A stretch of DNA of 64,000 nt from Salmonirosea aquatica (GTDB lineage Bacteria > Bacteroidota > Bacteroidia > Cytophagales > Spirosomataceae), in NCBI RefSeq assembly GCF_009296315.1, contig NZ_WHLY01000002.1, positions 3,826,501 to 3,890,500 of the forward strand, given 5' to 3'. How positions within the stretch are numbered: the first letter of the stretch is position 1; the number at the start of each line of letters is the position of its first letter. The translations under genes and the position numbers were made by a program. Under the pieces are notes generated by a model. The model ran no database searches. It worked only from the letters and a program-made list of their open reading frames with translations, and had not been told where the DNA came from. Positions 16,518 through 26,807 of the stretch are shown here, one piece after another.

Positions 16518-19500
16518 ATGAGGAAAGCAATAACCGTTCTGGCTATCATCTTTCTGGTAATCTTTCTACTGGTTGGCATTGTTTTCTGGACCCTGAAAAC
16601 CAATGCCGGACAAAACTTCCTTACCAAACAGGCTACTTCCTTCTTACGTAAGAAACTCAAAACCCGCGTCGACATCCAGGCCATCCGGCTGGATGTACCC
16701 GACTGGGTGGCGCTGGAAGGGGTATATATTGAGGATAGGTCGGGCGATACGTTGGTGGCAGGCGACCGGCTGTATGTAAACCTGGATATGTTTAGTTTGA
16801 TTCGGGGTAATATTGGTATCAACCAGGTAGAGCTGGAAGGCATCCGCTTGAAAGTCAATCGCGTTTTGCCCGACACAACCTTCAATTTTCAATTTATAGC
16901 CGATGCCTTTGCCAGCAGCGATACCACGCCGGTAGACACCACAGCTTCGTCCATTGAAATGCGTCTTGATGAATTCCTGCTCAAACGCGTACATGTTACC
17001 TACAAGGATGCGGTTATCGGCATGGATGCCGACGCTAATGTTTCTAACGCCCGGGTGCTTTTCTCCAAATTCAACCCCACACGTTCGCAGTATCATCCGA
17101 CCAACGTCGCTTTGCAAGGTACCCGTGCCGACTTGCGGCTGTACGAGGCGTTGGTAGAAACCGTCGTCGATCCCGATGGGCCCGAGGGCAAACCGGTTGC
17201 TCCAAAAAATCCGGGTGACACGCTGGATGTGCAATTGGGTGACCTCAATGTACAGGACCTTATCTTTAATTTCAAAGATGATATTTCGGGACTTAAAGCG
17301 GGCGTGAACCTGGGGAGGCTGGCCGGGCACGTGAACCAGACCTACCTCGAAAATCAACAGGTGGTGGTCAGGAACGTGGTTCTGGATAATACGAGCGCTT
17401 TTGTAGAACAGGCCAAGATGGCACAGAAGGGTACTCGCGAAAACGCCAGTCCGGCTCCGGGTGCTGCGGATGTTACGTCTCCACTCGGCTGGAACATTAA
17501 GGTAGGAAGCATCAAGCTTACGGACAACGACCTGAAATACGATGATTTCAATACGCCAAAACAGCCCAAAGGGATGGATTTTGCGCACCTGAGCGTAAGC
17601 AATCTGACGGCTGATTTGAACAATTTTGTGTTCAGCGATCCGACAATTTCGGGTAGCCTGGATCGGGCGGCATTTCAAGAGCAGAGCGGCTTCGTGGTAC
17701 AGCAGGCTAAGGCAGATTTTGCCTATGCTGAAAAGCAGACCTACCTGCGCAACATGTACCTCAAAACACCCTCCACACTGCTGCGCGACGAACTGGTGTT
17801 GAATTATCAGAATCAGGATCAGCTGAGCAATGACATTGGGAAAGTGCAGGTCAGGGTACGGCTGAATAATAGCCAACTGGCTTTCAGTGATGTATTACTG
17901 CTGGTGCCCGATCTGAAAGACACGCCGCCCTTCGATAAAAATCCCAACGGCTTGCTCAAAGGTGACGCCCTGATTACGGGTACAGTCGATAATCTGGTTA
18001 TATCTAAAGCTACATTCAGCACGCTGGAAGGTACCGTACTGCGAACCAGTGGGCGCATCAGCGGTTTGCCCGACGCCGACAAGCTGGCGGTGAATCTCTC
18101 AATCGATGAAATGGCTACCACCCGGCAGGATTTGATGAAAATTCTGCCCGATAGTGCGCTTCCCACTTCCGTTGAACTACCTGAAAAGATCGCCATTACG
18201 GGCAAGGTACGGGGCGGAATGGACGATATAACGCTGGACGCGCAAATTAATACTTCGTTGGGCAATGGGGCTTTTGCGGGTAATGTGAAGAATGCCACCG
18301 ACTCAGTCAATATCACCTACAACGGCCAGCTGAGCTTTCAGGAATTCGACATGGGCCGGTTTCTGAAACAGCCCCCGGAAGAGCTGGGAAAAATAACGCT
18401 GATGACCGACATCGACGGGCGGGGGTACTCACCCACGACCATGCAGGCTCGGCTCAACGGGGTCGTACAGAGTGCTTCGGTGAAAGGATATACCTATAAC
18501 AACCTTAAGCTGAACGGTACCCTTGACAAGGGGCTGGCTGATTTCGTCGCTGGAATTACCGATAGCAACATCAATCTCAATCTGACGGCCAAAGCTAATC
18601 TGAACGGCGAATATCCTACGGTGGATGCCACGGCGGATATTCAGAAACTCGACCTCAAGGCCCTCAATCTTTACGAGGATAATCTGAGCATCCAAGGAAA
18701 TATAGACGCCAACCTGACCTCTACCGATCCGGCCAATCCGTTGGGAACGGTAGCGATCCGGAATCTGGTTCTGACTCAGGATGGCGATCCCGTGCGATTG
18801 GATAGCCTGAATGTGCGACTCACTGCGGATGGAGCCACCAAGGATGCCACCATAACGGCTCCGTTCATGACGGCCCACCTATCAGGTACCTACGATTATG
18901 CCCGGCTGGGCGATGTGGTGCTTACCGAGTTGAACAAATACTTCACTATTCCTGAGGTGACCTACCAGCCCATCGAGGGGCCCTACGCCATGAAACTGGA
19001 TGCTCAGGTTGCCAACCATCCTTTCATCCAGGCTTTTGCTCCGGGCCTGACCCGCATGGATCCAGTGAACTTTTCGGCTCAGTTGGATAGCGGCCAGGAC
19101 ACCACTATGAAAGTGGCGGTCAGTGTACCCCTGCTGGAATATGATACCATTCGTACCGAAAAAGCTCAGCTGGTGATGTCGGGCAATGGTACCCAGGCTA
19201 CCTACGCGGCTAGTGTGCAGAAAATAGAAACGGAAGGCTTCCGGGTGCAGAAAGCCTCACTGGGCGGTACGATAACGAATAACAACGCCCTGATTAATCT
19301 GATGGTCAAAGATTCGGTCGATGAGGTACGCCACACGGTAGCGGCCGGGGTACGGTATGCTGTGGCCGACTCGGCCTACCGGGTTTATCTGCGCGACAAG
19401 CTACTGCTCGATTACAAGCCTTGGCAGGCCGACTCGACCGGCTACATCCAATATGGTTCGGCTGGCCTGCTCGCGCGTGATTTCGGCATCAGCCGACAGG

Positions 19501-21494
19501 GACAAAGCCTGGCGATCAATTCGCTTACGGAACAGCCCAACGGCCCATTGAATATCAAATTAGATAGCTTAGGCATCGGGCAATTCATTGCCTTGGTTAC
19601 ACAGGACTCTACCTTGGCCAATGGGAGGCTAAACGGTGATATTGTTCTGAAAGACTATATGGAAACGCCCGCTTTTACGGGTGATTTGGTGCTAAAAAAT
19701 CTGGCGGTTACCAAAATTCCGGTTGGCGATCTGACGATCAAGGCTACCAATGAAAATGCCAACCGGATCAGCATGGATGTACGGCTGGAAAGTGATCTGA
19801 ATGACGCGGTCATTACCGGCGACTATGTGACAGAAGGAGAGAATGCTCTGGATTTTAAGCTGGATTTACGGAAACTGAGTGCCAAAACCATCGAAGCGTT
19901 CAGCTTTGGAGAGTTACGCGGAGCACGGGGGGGGATCACGGGTCAGCTGGACATACAGGGTAGCACAGACAGCCCCCGGCTCAACGGTGAAATGAAATTT
20001 GACAGTGTGTCTTTCCAGGTGAAACAGTTGGGTGCCCGCTACCGGATCGACGGCCAGACAGTTGGCTTCAACGGTCAGACGATTGCGTTCAACAATTTCA
20101 CTATGCTGGATTCGCTGAACCAGAGTCTGGTGGTGGACGGCAATGTATCTATCGCTACCCTTCCCGATGTAGGTTATGATCTTAAAGTGCGGGCGGATGA
20201 TTTCACTGTGCTTAATGCCAGCCGGAAAGACAACGACTTTTTCTATGGTAAAGGCGTCATCGATATGGCGCTGAACGTAAAGGGAAAAGGCGCGGAATCG
20301 ATCATTGATGGTACCGTTAAAATAAAGTCGGGAAGTGACATCACCGTTATTTTGCCCAATGACGCCAGCGGTGCGGAATCCGCCGAAGGAGTTGTAGAGT
20401 TTGTGGACATGAGCGCTGCCATTGCCGAGGAAGAGCCCGACTCCGCAAAAATCAACACCAACATGGTGGTTGATTTTGCCTCTGAACTATCATTGAACAT
20501 CGAAGCCGACGATAAGTCGCAGTTTACGATCGTAATCGATGAACTGAACGGCGACAATATCAAGGTCAAGGGCAACGCTCAACTCAACACAGGGATTGCG
20601 CCTAACGGGCAGTTGTACCTGCTGGGGCTATACGAATTGACGGAAGGTTCGTATGACCTGACCTTCGAGGTACTCAAAAAACAATTTACTATCCAGAAGG
20701 GGAGTACCATCCTGTGGACGGGTGATCCCATGGCCGCCGAAGTAGACATTACGGCCATCTACACTGTACGGGCCGACATCACGGCCCTGGGAGCTCCCGC
20801 CACGGGAAAAGACCAGGCTCTGGGTAAGGTACCTCTGGACGTACAGCTTAAAATCAACGGTAGCCTGACCAACCCCGCCGTTACGTTCGACATCGTAGCC
20901 TCCAGTACCATGAACAGCGATGATGCCCGAAGTATCGAGCAAAGTAGCGGACTGGCCAATTTGCGCAACAATCCCGCCGAACTCAATAAGCAGGTGTTTG
21001 CCTTGCTGGTACTTAACAAATTTCTTACCGACCAGTCTTCCGGCAGTTCTTCGTCGGGCCTCAACGCAGAGGGCATTGCCCGGCAGAGCGTGAGCCAACT
21101 ACTGACTGATCAGCTGAATTTGCTGGCTTCGGATCTTGTTAAGGGGGTCAACCTAAACTTTAACTTGAATTCTCAGGCCGAAGGCGGCAACGCCCGTACC
21201 GACCTGAATGTAGGTTTGAGCAAGGCTTTCCTGAATGACCGCCTGACGGTATCCGTAGGACGTAATTTTGAACTGGAAAACAGCAATACCAATGCGGCTT
21301 CGTCGAACCAGGTATTCGACAACCTGGCCGTTAACTACGCTCTTTCCAGAGATGGCCGGTACATGGTACGCGCCTACCGTAAAAACCAGTACCAGGCGGT
21401 ACTACAGGGCTTTATCATCGAAACCGGAGTGAGCTTTATTGTGACACTGGATTACGATACCTTCCGGGAATTGTTTCAAAAGAATATAGAATGA
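16518..21494 (+). CDS. tamB: Translocation and assembly module protein TamB
   Basis: 1658 residues. It begins with one membrane anchor (AIIFLVIFLLVGIVFWTL, residues about 8-27). A very long AsmA/TamB-like beta-helical body follows, built of repeated strands, and the DUF490/TamB C-terminal domain occupies about the last 350 residues (for example GQLYLLGLYELTEGSYDL). It spans the periplasm and is thought to form a hydrophobic groove carrying lipids or assisting outer-membrane protein insertion together with TamA/TamL. The stop overlaps the start of the next gene by four bases (ATGA), so the two are translationally coupled. An uninterrupted run of eight G near 19927-19934 sits inside the frame. 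Confidence 0.92.
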   Translation: MRKAITVLAIIFLVIFLLVGIVFWTLKTNAGQNFLTKQATSFLRKKLKTRVDIQAIRLDVPDWVALEGVYIEDRSGDTLVAGDRLYVNLDMFSLIRGNIGINQVELEGIRLKVNRVLPDTTFNFQFIADAFASSDTTPVDTTASSIEMRLDEFLLKRVHVTYKDAVIGMDADANVSNARVLFSKFNPTRSQYHPTNVALQGTRADLRLYEALVETVVDPDGPEGKPVAPKNPGDTLDVQLGDLNVQDLIFNFKDDISGLKAGVNLGRLAGHVNQTYLENQQVVVRNVVLDNTSAFVEQAKMAQKGTRENASPAPGAADVTSPLGWNIKVGSIKLTDNDLKYDDFNTPKQPKGMDFAHLSVSNLTADLNNFVFSDPTISGSLDRAAFQEQSGFVVQQAKADFAYAEKQTYLRNMYLKTPSTLLRDELVLNYQNQDQLSNDIGKVQVRVRLNNSQLAFSDVLLLVPDLKDTPPFDKNPNGLLKGDALITGTVDNLVISKATFSTLEGTVLRTSGRISGLPDADKLAVNLSIDEMATTRQDLMKILPDSALPTSVELPEKIAITGKVRGGMDDITLDAQINTSLGNGAFAGNVKNATDSVNITYNGQLSFQEFDMGRFLKQPPEELGKITLMTDIDGRGYSPTTMQARLNGVVQSASVKGYTYNNLKLNGTLDKGLADFVAGITDSNINLNLTAKANLNGEYPTVDATADIQKLDLKALNLYEDNLSIQGNIDANLTSTDPANPLGTVAIRNLVLTQDGDPVRLDSLNVRLTADGATKDATITAPFMTAHLSGTYDYARLGDVVLTELNKYFTIPEVTYQPIEGPYAMKLDAQVANHPFIQAFAPGLTRMDPVNFSAQLDSGQDTTMKVAVSVPLLEYDTIRTEKAQLVMSGNGTQATYAASVQKIETEGFRVQKASLGGTITNNNALINLMVKDSVDEVRHTVAAGVRYAVADSAYRVYLRDKLLLDYKPWQADSTGYIQYGSAGLLARDFGISRQGQSLAINSLTEQPNGPLNIKLDSLGIGQFIALVTQDSTLANGRLNGDIVLKDYMETPAFTGDLVLKNLAVTKIPVGDLTIKATNENANRISMDVRLESDLNDAVITGDYVTEGENALDFKLDLRKLSAKTIEAFSFGELRGARGGITGQLDIQGSTDSPRLNGEMKFDSVSFQVKQLGARYRIDGQTVGFNGQTIAFNNFTMLDSLNQSLVVDGNVSIATLPDVGYDLKVRADDFTVLNASRKDNDFFYGKGVIDMALNVKGKGAESIIDGTVKIKSGSDITVILPNDASGAESAEGVVEFVDMSAAIAEEEPDSAKINTNMVVDFASELSLNIEADDKSQFTIVIDELNGDNIKVKGNAQLNTGIAPNGQLYLLGLYELTEGSYDLTFEVLKKQFTIQKGSTILWTGDPMAAEVDITAIYTVRADITALGAPATGKDQALGKVPLDVQLKINGSLTNPAVTFDIVASSTMNSDDARSIEQSSGLANLRNNPAELNKQVFALLVLNKFLTDQSSGSSSSGLNAEGIARQSVSQLLTDQLNLLASDLVKGVNLNFNLNSQAEGGNARTDLNVGLSKAFLNDRLTVSVGRNFELENSNTNAASSNQVFDNLAVNYALSRDGRYMVRAYRKNQYQAVLQGFIIETGVSFIVTLDYDTFRELFQKNIE

Positions 21495-23839
21495 GAGTAA
21501 CGATTTTAGTTTTTGTCTTGCTGGGACTATTAGCGGGCGGGTGTTCGGTATCGAAATATGTACCGGCCGGTGAAAGCCTGTTGGTGGGAGCAAAGGTGAA
21601 GGTAGTACCCGATTCGGCGGCACGGAAAGATGTAGGTAGCCTGGAAGACCAGCTGGAAGGAATGTTGCGCCCCAAGCCTAACGCTACAATTTTTGGCTTT
21701 CCTTTCAAGGTATGGTTATACTACCTGGTGGGTGAGCCGCGCAAGGAAAAAGGGTTCAAAAACTGGTTTCGCAAAAAATTTGGTGAGCCTCCTGTGCTCG
21801 CCAGTCAGCGCGTAGTGACGGCCAATACCGAAGTACTCACGGCCTATATGAACAACCAGGGGTACTTTCGGTCAACGTCTTCGGGAGAGATCGTGGAAAA
21901 TGATAAGAAGCGGACGGCCGTGGCCGAGTATGAGGCGTACGTAAAGCCCCGCTACTACATCTACAAAATGAACTACGCCATCAGCGATACCGCGCTGCAG
22001 TTCAACAAGGATTTTCGGGCCGCCAAGGATGCGGGCCGGGGTACCCTGATCCGGGATGGCGATCCCTACCGGCTGGACGTGATCAGCGGTGAGCGGCAGC
22101 GAATCGACCGCTTTCTAAAGGAAAAGGGATACTATTATTTCAATCCTGATTATCTGATCGCCGAGGTAGATACCACGGAGCGTGATCATTCTGTCAATAT
22201 TTTTATTTCCCTGAAACCCAACACGTCCCAGCTCGCGCTAAAGCAGTATTACATCAACGACATATACGTGTATGCCGACTATAACGCGCTCTCACCGGAT
22301 ACCATGCCTGCCCAGGCGCGGCAGGTACGCGGCCTCAATGTCGTAGATCCGCAGCACAACTACAAGGCCCGTATTTTCGACGATGCCATCGGCTTCACGA
22401 AGGGTAGCCGCTATAATAGCGCCCTGCACGACGTATCGCTGTCACGGCTGATCAACCTTAACAACTTTAAGTTTGTAAAAAACCGCTTTGAGCTCGTGCC
22501 CCGTTCCGACTCGGCCATGCTGAACGCCTACTATTACCTGACGCCTTCCAAAAGGAAATCGCTGCGAACCGAGCTGAGTGGCCTGACTAAATCCAATAAC
22601 CTGGCAGGTACCCAGCTCGATATTTCGTGGAGTAATCGTAATATCTTCCGGGCCGCCGAGCTGCTGCGGCTCAGCGCTAATGCCGGGGTGGACTGGCAAA
22701 TCGGTGGTAAACGTGGAAACCAACCTTCCAATATCAACAATTTTCTGCGGTTCAATGTACAGGGCGAGCTATCGTTTCCCCGCTTTATTATTCCTTTTTA
22801 TCGGGTAAATCCGGCCACGAATCAGGCCTTACCCCGCACTGTTTTGACAACTGGCTACGAAACCCTGACGCAGGGCGGTCTTTATACGCAAACATCATTA
22901 CGTGCATCGGGTGGCTACTCTTGGCGCCGCAATACCGAAGTGGAACATACTCTGACCCCCTTCGGAATTAATCTCATTAAGCCCCGAAATATCAGTGAGG
23001 CATTTGTCGATACTGTTTTGAAGAGTCCCAACCCGCGCGACCAACTTCGGTTTTTGCAGATTCTAAATGATCGTCTGCTGCTTGAAAGTCAGTATACAAT
23101 TTCCTATAAACCTACCCCAGGGCCATTCGCCCGCGATCAATTTCTCTTGAGTGGAGGTATCAATCTGGCCGGCAATGTAGCACACCTCTTTGACGAGACA
23201 TTAGGCGGAAATGACGGAGAATTGTTCGGGGTGTTTTTTGAACAATTTACTCGATTTGACGGAGAAGTACGTTATTACCGTGACCTTTCAAGTTCACTAC
23301 GTTTGGCTAGTCGCTTTATAGGCGGGTTGGGAATTCCCTATGGTAATTCCATCATGCTACCCCAATTCAAACAGTATTTTGCGGGCGGTAGCACGGGTAT
23401 CCGGGCTTTCCGGGCGCGGACTCTGGGACCGGGAAATTATAACTCAGAAGAATCCATTTTCGGCAACAGCTCCTATGGAGATATTCGACTGGAATTTAAT
23501 TCTGAACTACGAATCAAATTCACCCAGCTCATCAACGGAGCGCTCTTTGTGGACGCAGGCAATGTGTGGACCTACCGAAATACTGAAGACTACGGTCCCG
23601 AAGCTCAGTTTACCAACGATTTCTACAAGCAGATCGCCATCGGTGGAGGCTTGGGGCTGCGGCTCGACTTTTCATTTCTGGTCTTCCGTGTCGACCTGGC
23701 TACTCCTTTCCGTAAGCCTTGGTACCAAGCACTGGATACCCCGCGCAGTCCATGGGTATTCAAAGATATTAACCTTCGCAGCAAAGACTGGCGGCAGGAG
23801 AACCTGGTGTTGAATATCGCCGTGGCTTATCCTTTTTGA
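21491..23839 (+). CDS. tamL: Outer-membrane assembly lipoprotein TamL (BamA/TamA family)
   Basis: 782 residues with a lipoprotein signal (VFVLLGLLAGGCSVSKYVP, Cys18 as the lipid site). This is the hallmark of the Bacteroidota TamA variant called TamL. POTRA-like domains occupy about residues 25-330, and the C-terminal 450 residues are an Omp85 16-strand barrel. Conserved barrel features are FAGGSTGIRAFRARTLGPG and the last strands ending in IAVAYPF. It is encoded directly after tamB with a 4-base overlap, which supports a TamB-TamL complex bridging the periplasm. Confidence 0.92.
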   Translation: MRVTILVFVLLGLLAGGCSVSKYVPAGESLLVGAKVKVVPDSAARKDVGSLEDQLEGMLRPKPNATIFGFPFKVWLYYLVGEPRKEKGFKNWFRKKFGEPPVLASQRVVTANTEVLTAYMNNQGYFRSTSSGEIVENDKKRTAVAEYEAYVKPRYYIYKMNYAISDTALQFNKDFRAAKDAGRGTLIRDGDPYRLDVISGERQRIDRFLKEKGYYYFNPDYLIAEVDTTERDHSVNIFISLKPNTSQLALKQYYINDIYVYADYNALSPDTMPAQARQVRGLNVVDPQHNYKARIFDDAIGFTKGSRYNSALHDVSLSRLINLNNFKFVKNRFELVPRSDSAMLNAYYYLTPSKRKSLRTELSGLTKSNNLAGTQLDISWSNRNIFRAAELLRLSANAGVDWQIGGKRGNQPSNINNFLRFNVQGELSFPRFIIPFYRVNPATNQALPRTVLTTGYETLTQGGLYTQTSLRASGGYSWRRNTEVEHTLTPFGINLIKPRNISEAFVDTVLKSPNPRDQLRFLQILNDRLLLESQYTISYKPTPGPFARDQFLLSGGINLAGNVAHLFDETLGGNDGELFGVFFEQFTRFDGEVRYYRDLSSSLRLASRFIGGLGIPYGNSIMLPQFKQYFAGGSTGIRAFRARTLGPGNYNSEESIFGNSSYGDIRLEFNSELRIKFTQLINGALFVDAGNVWTYRNTEDYGPEAQFTNDFYKQIAIGGGLGLRLDFSFLVFRVDLATPFRKPWYQALDTPRSPWVFKDINLRSKDWRQENLVLNIAVAYPF

Positions 23840-23872
23840 GTGGACATTTCCAGGATTATCCTTATCTACTGC

Positions 23873-24286
23873 CTAGTGTCCATTCTCCATGGTTTGACAT
23901 AATTCCACCAGCACACCATGGGTACCTTTCGGATGCAGGAAGCACACCAGTTTGTTATCAGCACCGGGTTTGGGAGTTTCATTCAGAAGAATAAAACCTT
24001 CGCTTTTTAACCGTTCCATTTCGGCCACAATATCGTCCACCTCAAACGCAATGTGGTGAATTCCCTCGCCCTTCTTTTCCAGGAAGCGAGTAATCGGGCT
24101 GTCGTCCCGGGTAGCTTCCAGCAGTTCGATTTTGGTTTGGTTGATCTGGAAAAAGGAGGTAGTCACGCCCTCAGCAGGTACCTCCTCGTGTTTGTAGGGG
24201 GGTACCTTAAAAAGCTGGGTAAAAAGCGCATCCGACGCAGCAAGGTTTTTGACGGCAATTCCGATATGTTCGACGTTGGTTAGCAA
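23873..24286 (-). CDS. mce: Methylmalonyl-CoA epimerase
   Basis: 137 residues with the glyoxalase/VOC fold. The metal-ligand regions are visible: VEHIGIAVKN (first His), KIELLEAT (Glu), EGIHHIAFEVDDI (His) and HGVLVELCQ (Glu). It interconverts R- and S-methylmalonyl-CoA, linking propionyl-CoA and succinyl-CoA metabolism. Length and all landmarks match the family. It is convergent with tamL, and its mutase partners are not in the window. Confidence 0.94.
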   Translation of the reverse strand: MLTNVEHIGIAVKNLAASDALFTQLFKVPPYKHEEVPAEGVTTSFFQINQTKIELLEATRDDSPITRFLEKKGEGIHHIAFEVDDIVAEMERLKSEGFILLNETPKPGADNKLVCFLHPKGTHGVLVELCQTMENGH

Positions 24287-24395
24287 AAGAGTCTATGGGT
24301 TTATGTATTTGAAATCCACAAGTAGAGGAACCAGGAAATCTAGATGATTAATTCTAACAGCCGTTTGTAGCGAGACGACTCGCACACTCCAAAAT

Positions 24396-25325
24396 TTAAC
24401 GCCGATTATCCTGCCCGCCCACCATACTGAGGTAGCTGTCAAACCGGCTCATGGCGATGGTACCTTCCTGCACGGCTTCCTTTACGGCGCAGCCGGGTTC
24501 GTTAATATGCAGGCAGTTGTGGTAGCGACATTGATTCAGTAAATCCCGCATTTCTGGAAAATAGTGACTGATTTCGCTAGGATCGGTTTCTGCCAGTCCC
24601 AGCTCTTTTATGCCCGGCGAATCGACCAGGTAGGTATCCGGTCCCAACTCAAACATCTCGGCAAAAGTTGTCGTGTGTACCCCTTTATTGGCAAAGGTCG
24701 AAACCTCCTTCGTGCGAAGATCCAGGGTAGGTGTGATGGCATTGATTAGTGACGATTTTCCTACCCCCGAATGGCCCGACAGTACCGACACTTTGCCTTC
24801 CAATAACGCACGTACCTGGTCCAGACCTTCGTTCGTGACCGCCGTAGTGACCAGACAGCGATAACCCAGGCTTTCATATAGCTCCATCAGTTCCTGCTGG
24901 AAGTCGAGCATGTCCTCACTCAGCAAATCCTGCTTGTTAAAAACCAGCACCGCCGGAATGCGGAACGACTCGGCCGTGACCAGAAAACGATCAATGAAGC
25001 CCAGCGAGGTACGTGGAAAAAACAGCGTAACCACCAGGATCGCCTGATCCACGTTAGCGGCCAACAGGTGTGCATGGGCAGTTTTGTGCACTGATTGCCT
25101 GATCAGGTAATTCTCCCGCGGAAGAATATCCAGGATAATGCCCGTATTTTCTGTTTTGTCTTCCACATCAAAAACCACATGGTCGCCCACCGCAATGGGA
25201 TTGGTGACTTTCAAGTCTTTAATCTTAAATTTGCCTTTCAGACGGCACTGCCACAGGTGCCCGTCCCGGCGATCCCGCACATCGTACCACGAGCCGGTGG
25301 AGCGCATCACTAGTCCCTGTTCCAA
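24396..25325 (-). CDS. rsgA: Ribosome small-subunit GTPase RsgA
   Basis: 309 residues with the circularly permuted GTPase order typical of RsgA: an N-terminal OB fold (residues 1-80), then the G4 motif NKQDL, G1 SGHSGVGKSSLINAI and G3 DSPGI. A C-terminal zinc knuckle follows (CRYHNCLHINEPGC). It assists late maturation of the 30S subunit. The codon at 25323-25325 is an ATG and fits the family N-terminus (RSTGSWYDV). It lies in the same direction as mce, 110 bases upstream of it. Confidence 0.96.
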   Translation of the reverse strand: MEQGLVMRSTGSWYDVRDRRDGHLWQCRLKGKFKIKDLKVTNPIAVGDHVVFDVEDKTENTGIILDILPRENYLIRQSVHKTAHAHLLAANVDQAILVVTLFFPRTSLGFIDRFLVTAESFRIPAVLVFNKQDLLSEDMLDFQQELMELYESLGYRCLVTTAVTNEGLDQVRALLEGKVSVLSGHSGVGKSSLINAITPTLDLRTKEVSTFANKGVHTTTFAEMFELGPDTYLVDSPGIKELGLAETDPSEISHYFPEMRDLLNQCRYHNCLHINEPGCAVKEAVQEGTIAMSRFDSYLSMVGGQDNRR

Positions 25326-25595
25326 ATTGTCTCGTTGATTAGTTTGTTGTCTTTCTTACGAAGTTAGTATAAGTTTATCATTGATCATTTACAAACTTCG
25401 AAACCCGTATACTTCTCCCCGTAATTTTGCTAATTTTTTGAAAAAAGGAAAACATCGCTCTCTTCACGCTATATTTAGCAGGAAACGGTTCCTTTCTTCC
25501 ACTTTGACCGTTTATTAATAATTTTTAAAAATAAAAAACGAATTCCCTTATCTTTACGCTACCCGAAAATCAGTAAATCCTCGTCCTTACCCACT

Positions 25596-26783
25596 ATGGC
25601 CTCTATTCCCGAAGAAGTCAGTTCAGTCATTGACATTCGTAGAAACCGCCTGAGAAGCAATCTGATCCTTGAACTCTATCAATCAGGACAGACTTCCATC
25701 AATAAAATGGCCCGCCTGTTCCACGCCAGCATTCCATCGGCAACGGGGATTGTCAATGACCTCATAAAGGAAGAATGGATCACTGAAACGGGTACCGGAC
25801 CGGCGCGCGCCGGGCGTCCTCCCGTACTATATGGCCTGAATGCCCGGAAATACTTCACCCTTATTCTGGACATAAACCGCCACGATACCCAACTGGTAGC
25901 CTTCGACCTGGCCAATGGCCTGATTGCTAAAAAGCAGGTGAACCTCAAACTCGAAGATTCACCGGATTTTCTGGAAAATCTGCTGGCAGAAACGGATGAG
26001 TTTCTGGAAGTCTCAAATATAAGGCGTGAAAAACTATGGGGTATAGGTGTATCCATGCCCGGACTCATCAATGCTCCCAAAGGTACCAACCAGACCTACC
26101 CGCACCTGACTTCACCCGGAGTATCGTTGGCAGAACACCTGGGCGACTATTTCCAGCTTCCGATCGTACTGATTAACGATACCCATGCCACGAGTTTGGG
26201 CGAACATCGGTTTGGGCTGGCCCGTGGAAAGAAACACGTGCTGACCGTCAACATCGACTGGGGGGTAGGATTAGGGATACTGCTTAACGGAGAGGTATTC
26301 AACGGAGCTTCGGGTTTTGCGGGCGAACTAGGGCATATTCAGGTGCAGCCGGACGGTCTATTATGCCATTGTGGTAAAATAGGCTGCCTCGATACCATCA
26401 CGTCGGGCTTGGCTCTCATCCGGCAGGCAAAAGAAGGGATGAAAACGGGGCGTGCAACGATGTTGCCTAAACTGCTGCAGGATGGAGAATCCCTCGACAC
26501 GCATCATATTATCAAGGCCGCCCACAGCGGCGACGAATTCTGCATCGACCTGCTGAGTAATCTGGGGCTGGAACTGGGAAAAGGCATAGCTACGGCGGTC
26601 CATTTATTCAATCCCGAAATCGTAATTGTAACGGGGATTCTGGCTGAAGCCGGCCCCTTTATTTCTAATCCGGTAGAGCAGGCCATTCAAAAGTATTGTC
26701 TATCGGATTTCAAGAACTCCCTCTCCATCCGAATATCCGAATTGGGCAGTAAGGCACGCCTGTGGGGGTACAAGCCCATCTGA
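25596..26783 (+). CDS. ROK-family transcriptional regulator
   Basis: 395 residues. An N-terminal winged helix-turn-helix (about 15-80: RNRLRSNLILELYQSGQTSI, KMARLFHASIPSATGIVNDL) is followed by a ROK sugar-kinase-like domain. The ROK zinc site is present as CHCGKIGCLDT, with the conserved ASGFAGELGHI before it. Such NagC/Mlc-like proteins repress sugar-utilisation genes and respond to a carbohydrate or its phosphate. No sugar operon is adjacent, so the targets are elsewhere. The 270 bases upstream are AT-rich with no convincing promoter match. Confidence 0.93.
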   Translation: MASIPEEVSSVIDIRRNRLRSNLILELYQSGQTSINKMARLFHASIPSATGIVNDLIKEEWITETGTGPARAGRPPVLYGLNARKYFTLILDINRHDTQLVAFDLANGLIAKKQVNLKLEDSPDFLENLLAETDEFLEVSNIRREKLWGIGVSMPGLINAPKGTNQTYPHLTSPGVSLAEHLGDYFQLPIVLINDTHATSLGEHRFGLARGKKHVLTVNIDWGVGLGILLNGEVFNGASGFAGELGHIQVQPDGLLCHCGKIGCLDTITSGLALIRQAKEGMKTGRATMLPKLLQDGESLDTHHIIKAAHSGDEFCIDLLSNLGLELGKGIATAVHLFNPEIVIVTGILAEAGPFISNPVEQAIQKYCLSDFKNSLSIRISELGSKARLWGYKPI

Positions 26784-26807
26784 TCGAGTACCTTGTAGGA
26801 GAAGAAT

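Noticed and set aside
16644-17876. 410-codon open frame antisense to tamB
   Set aside because: It lies wholly inside tamB, has no promoter or start context and unnatural composition; a shadow frame.
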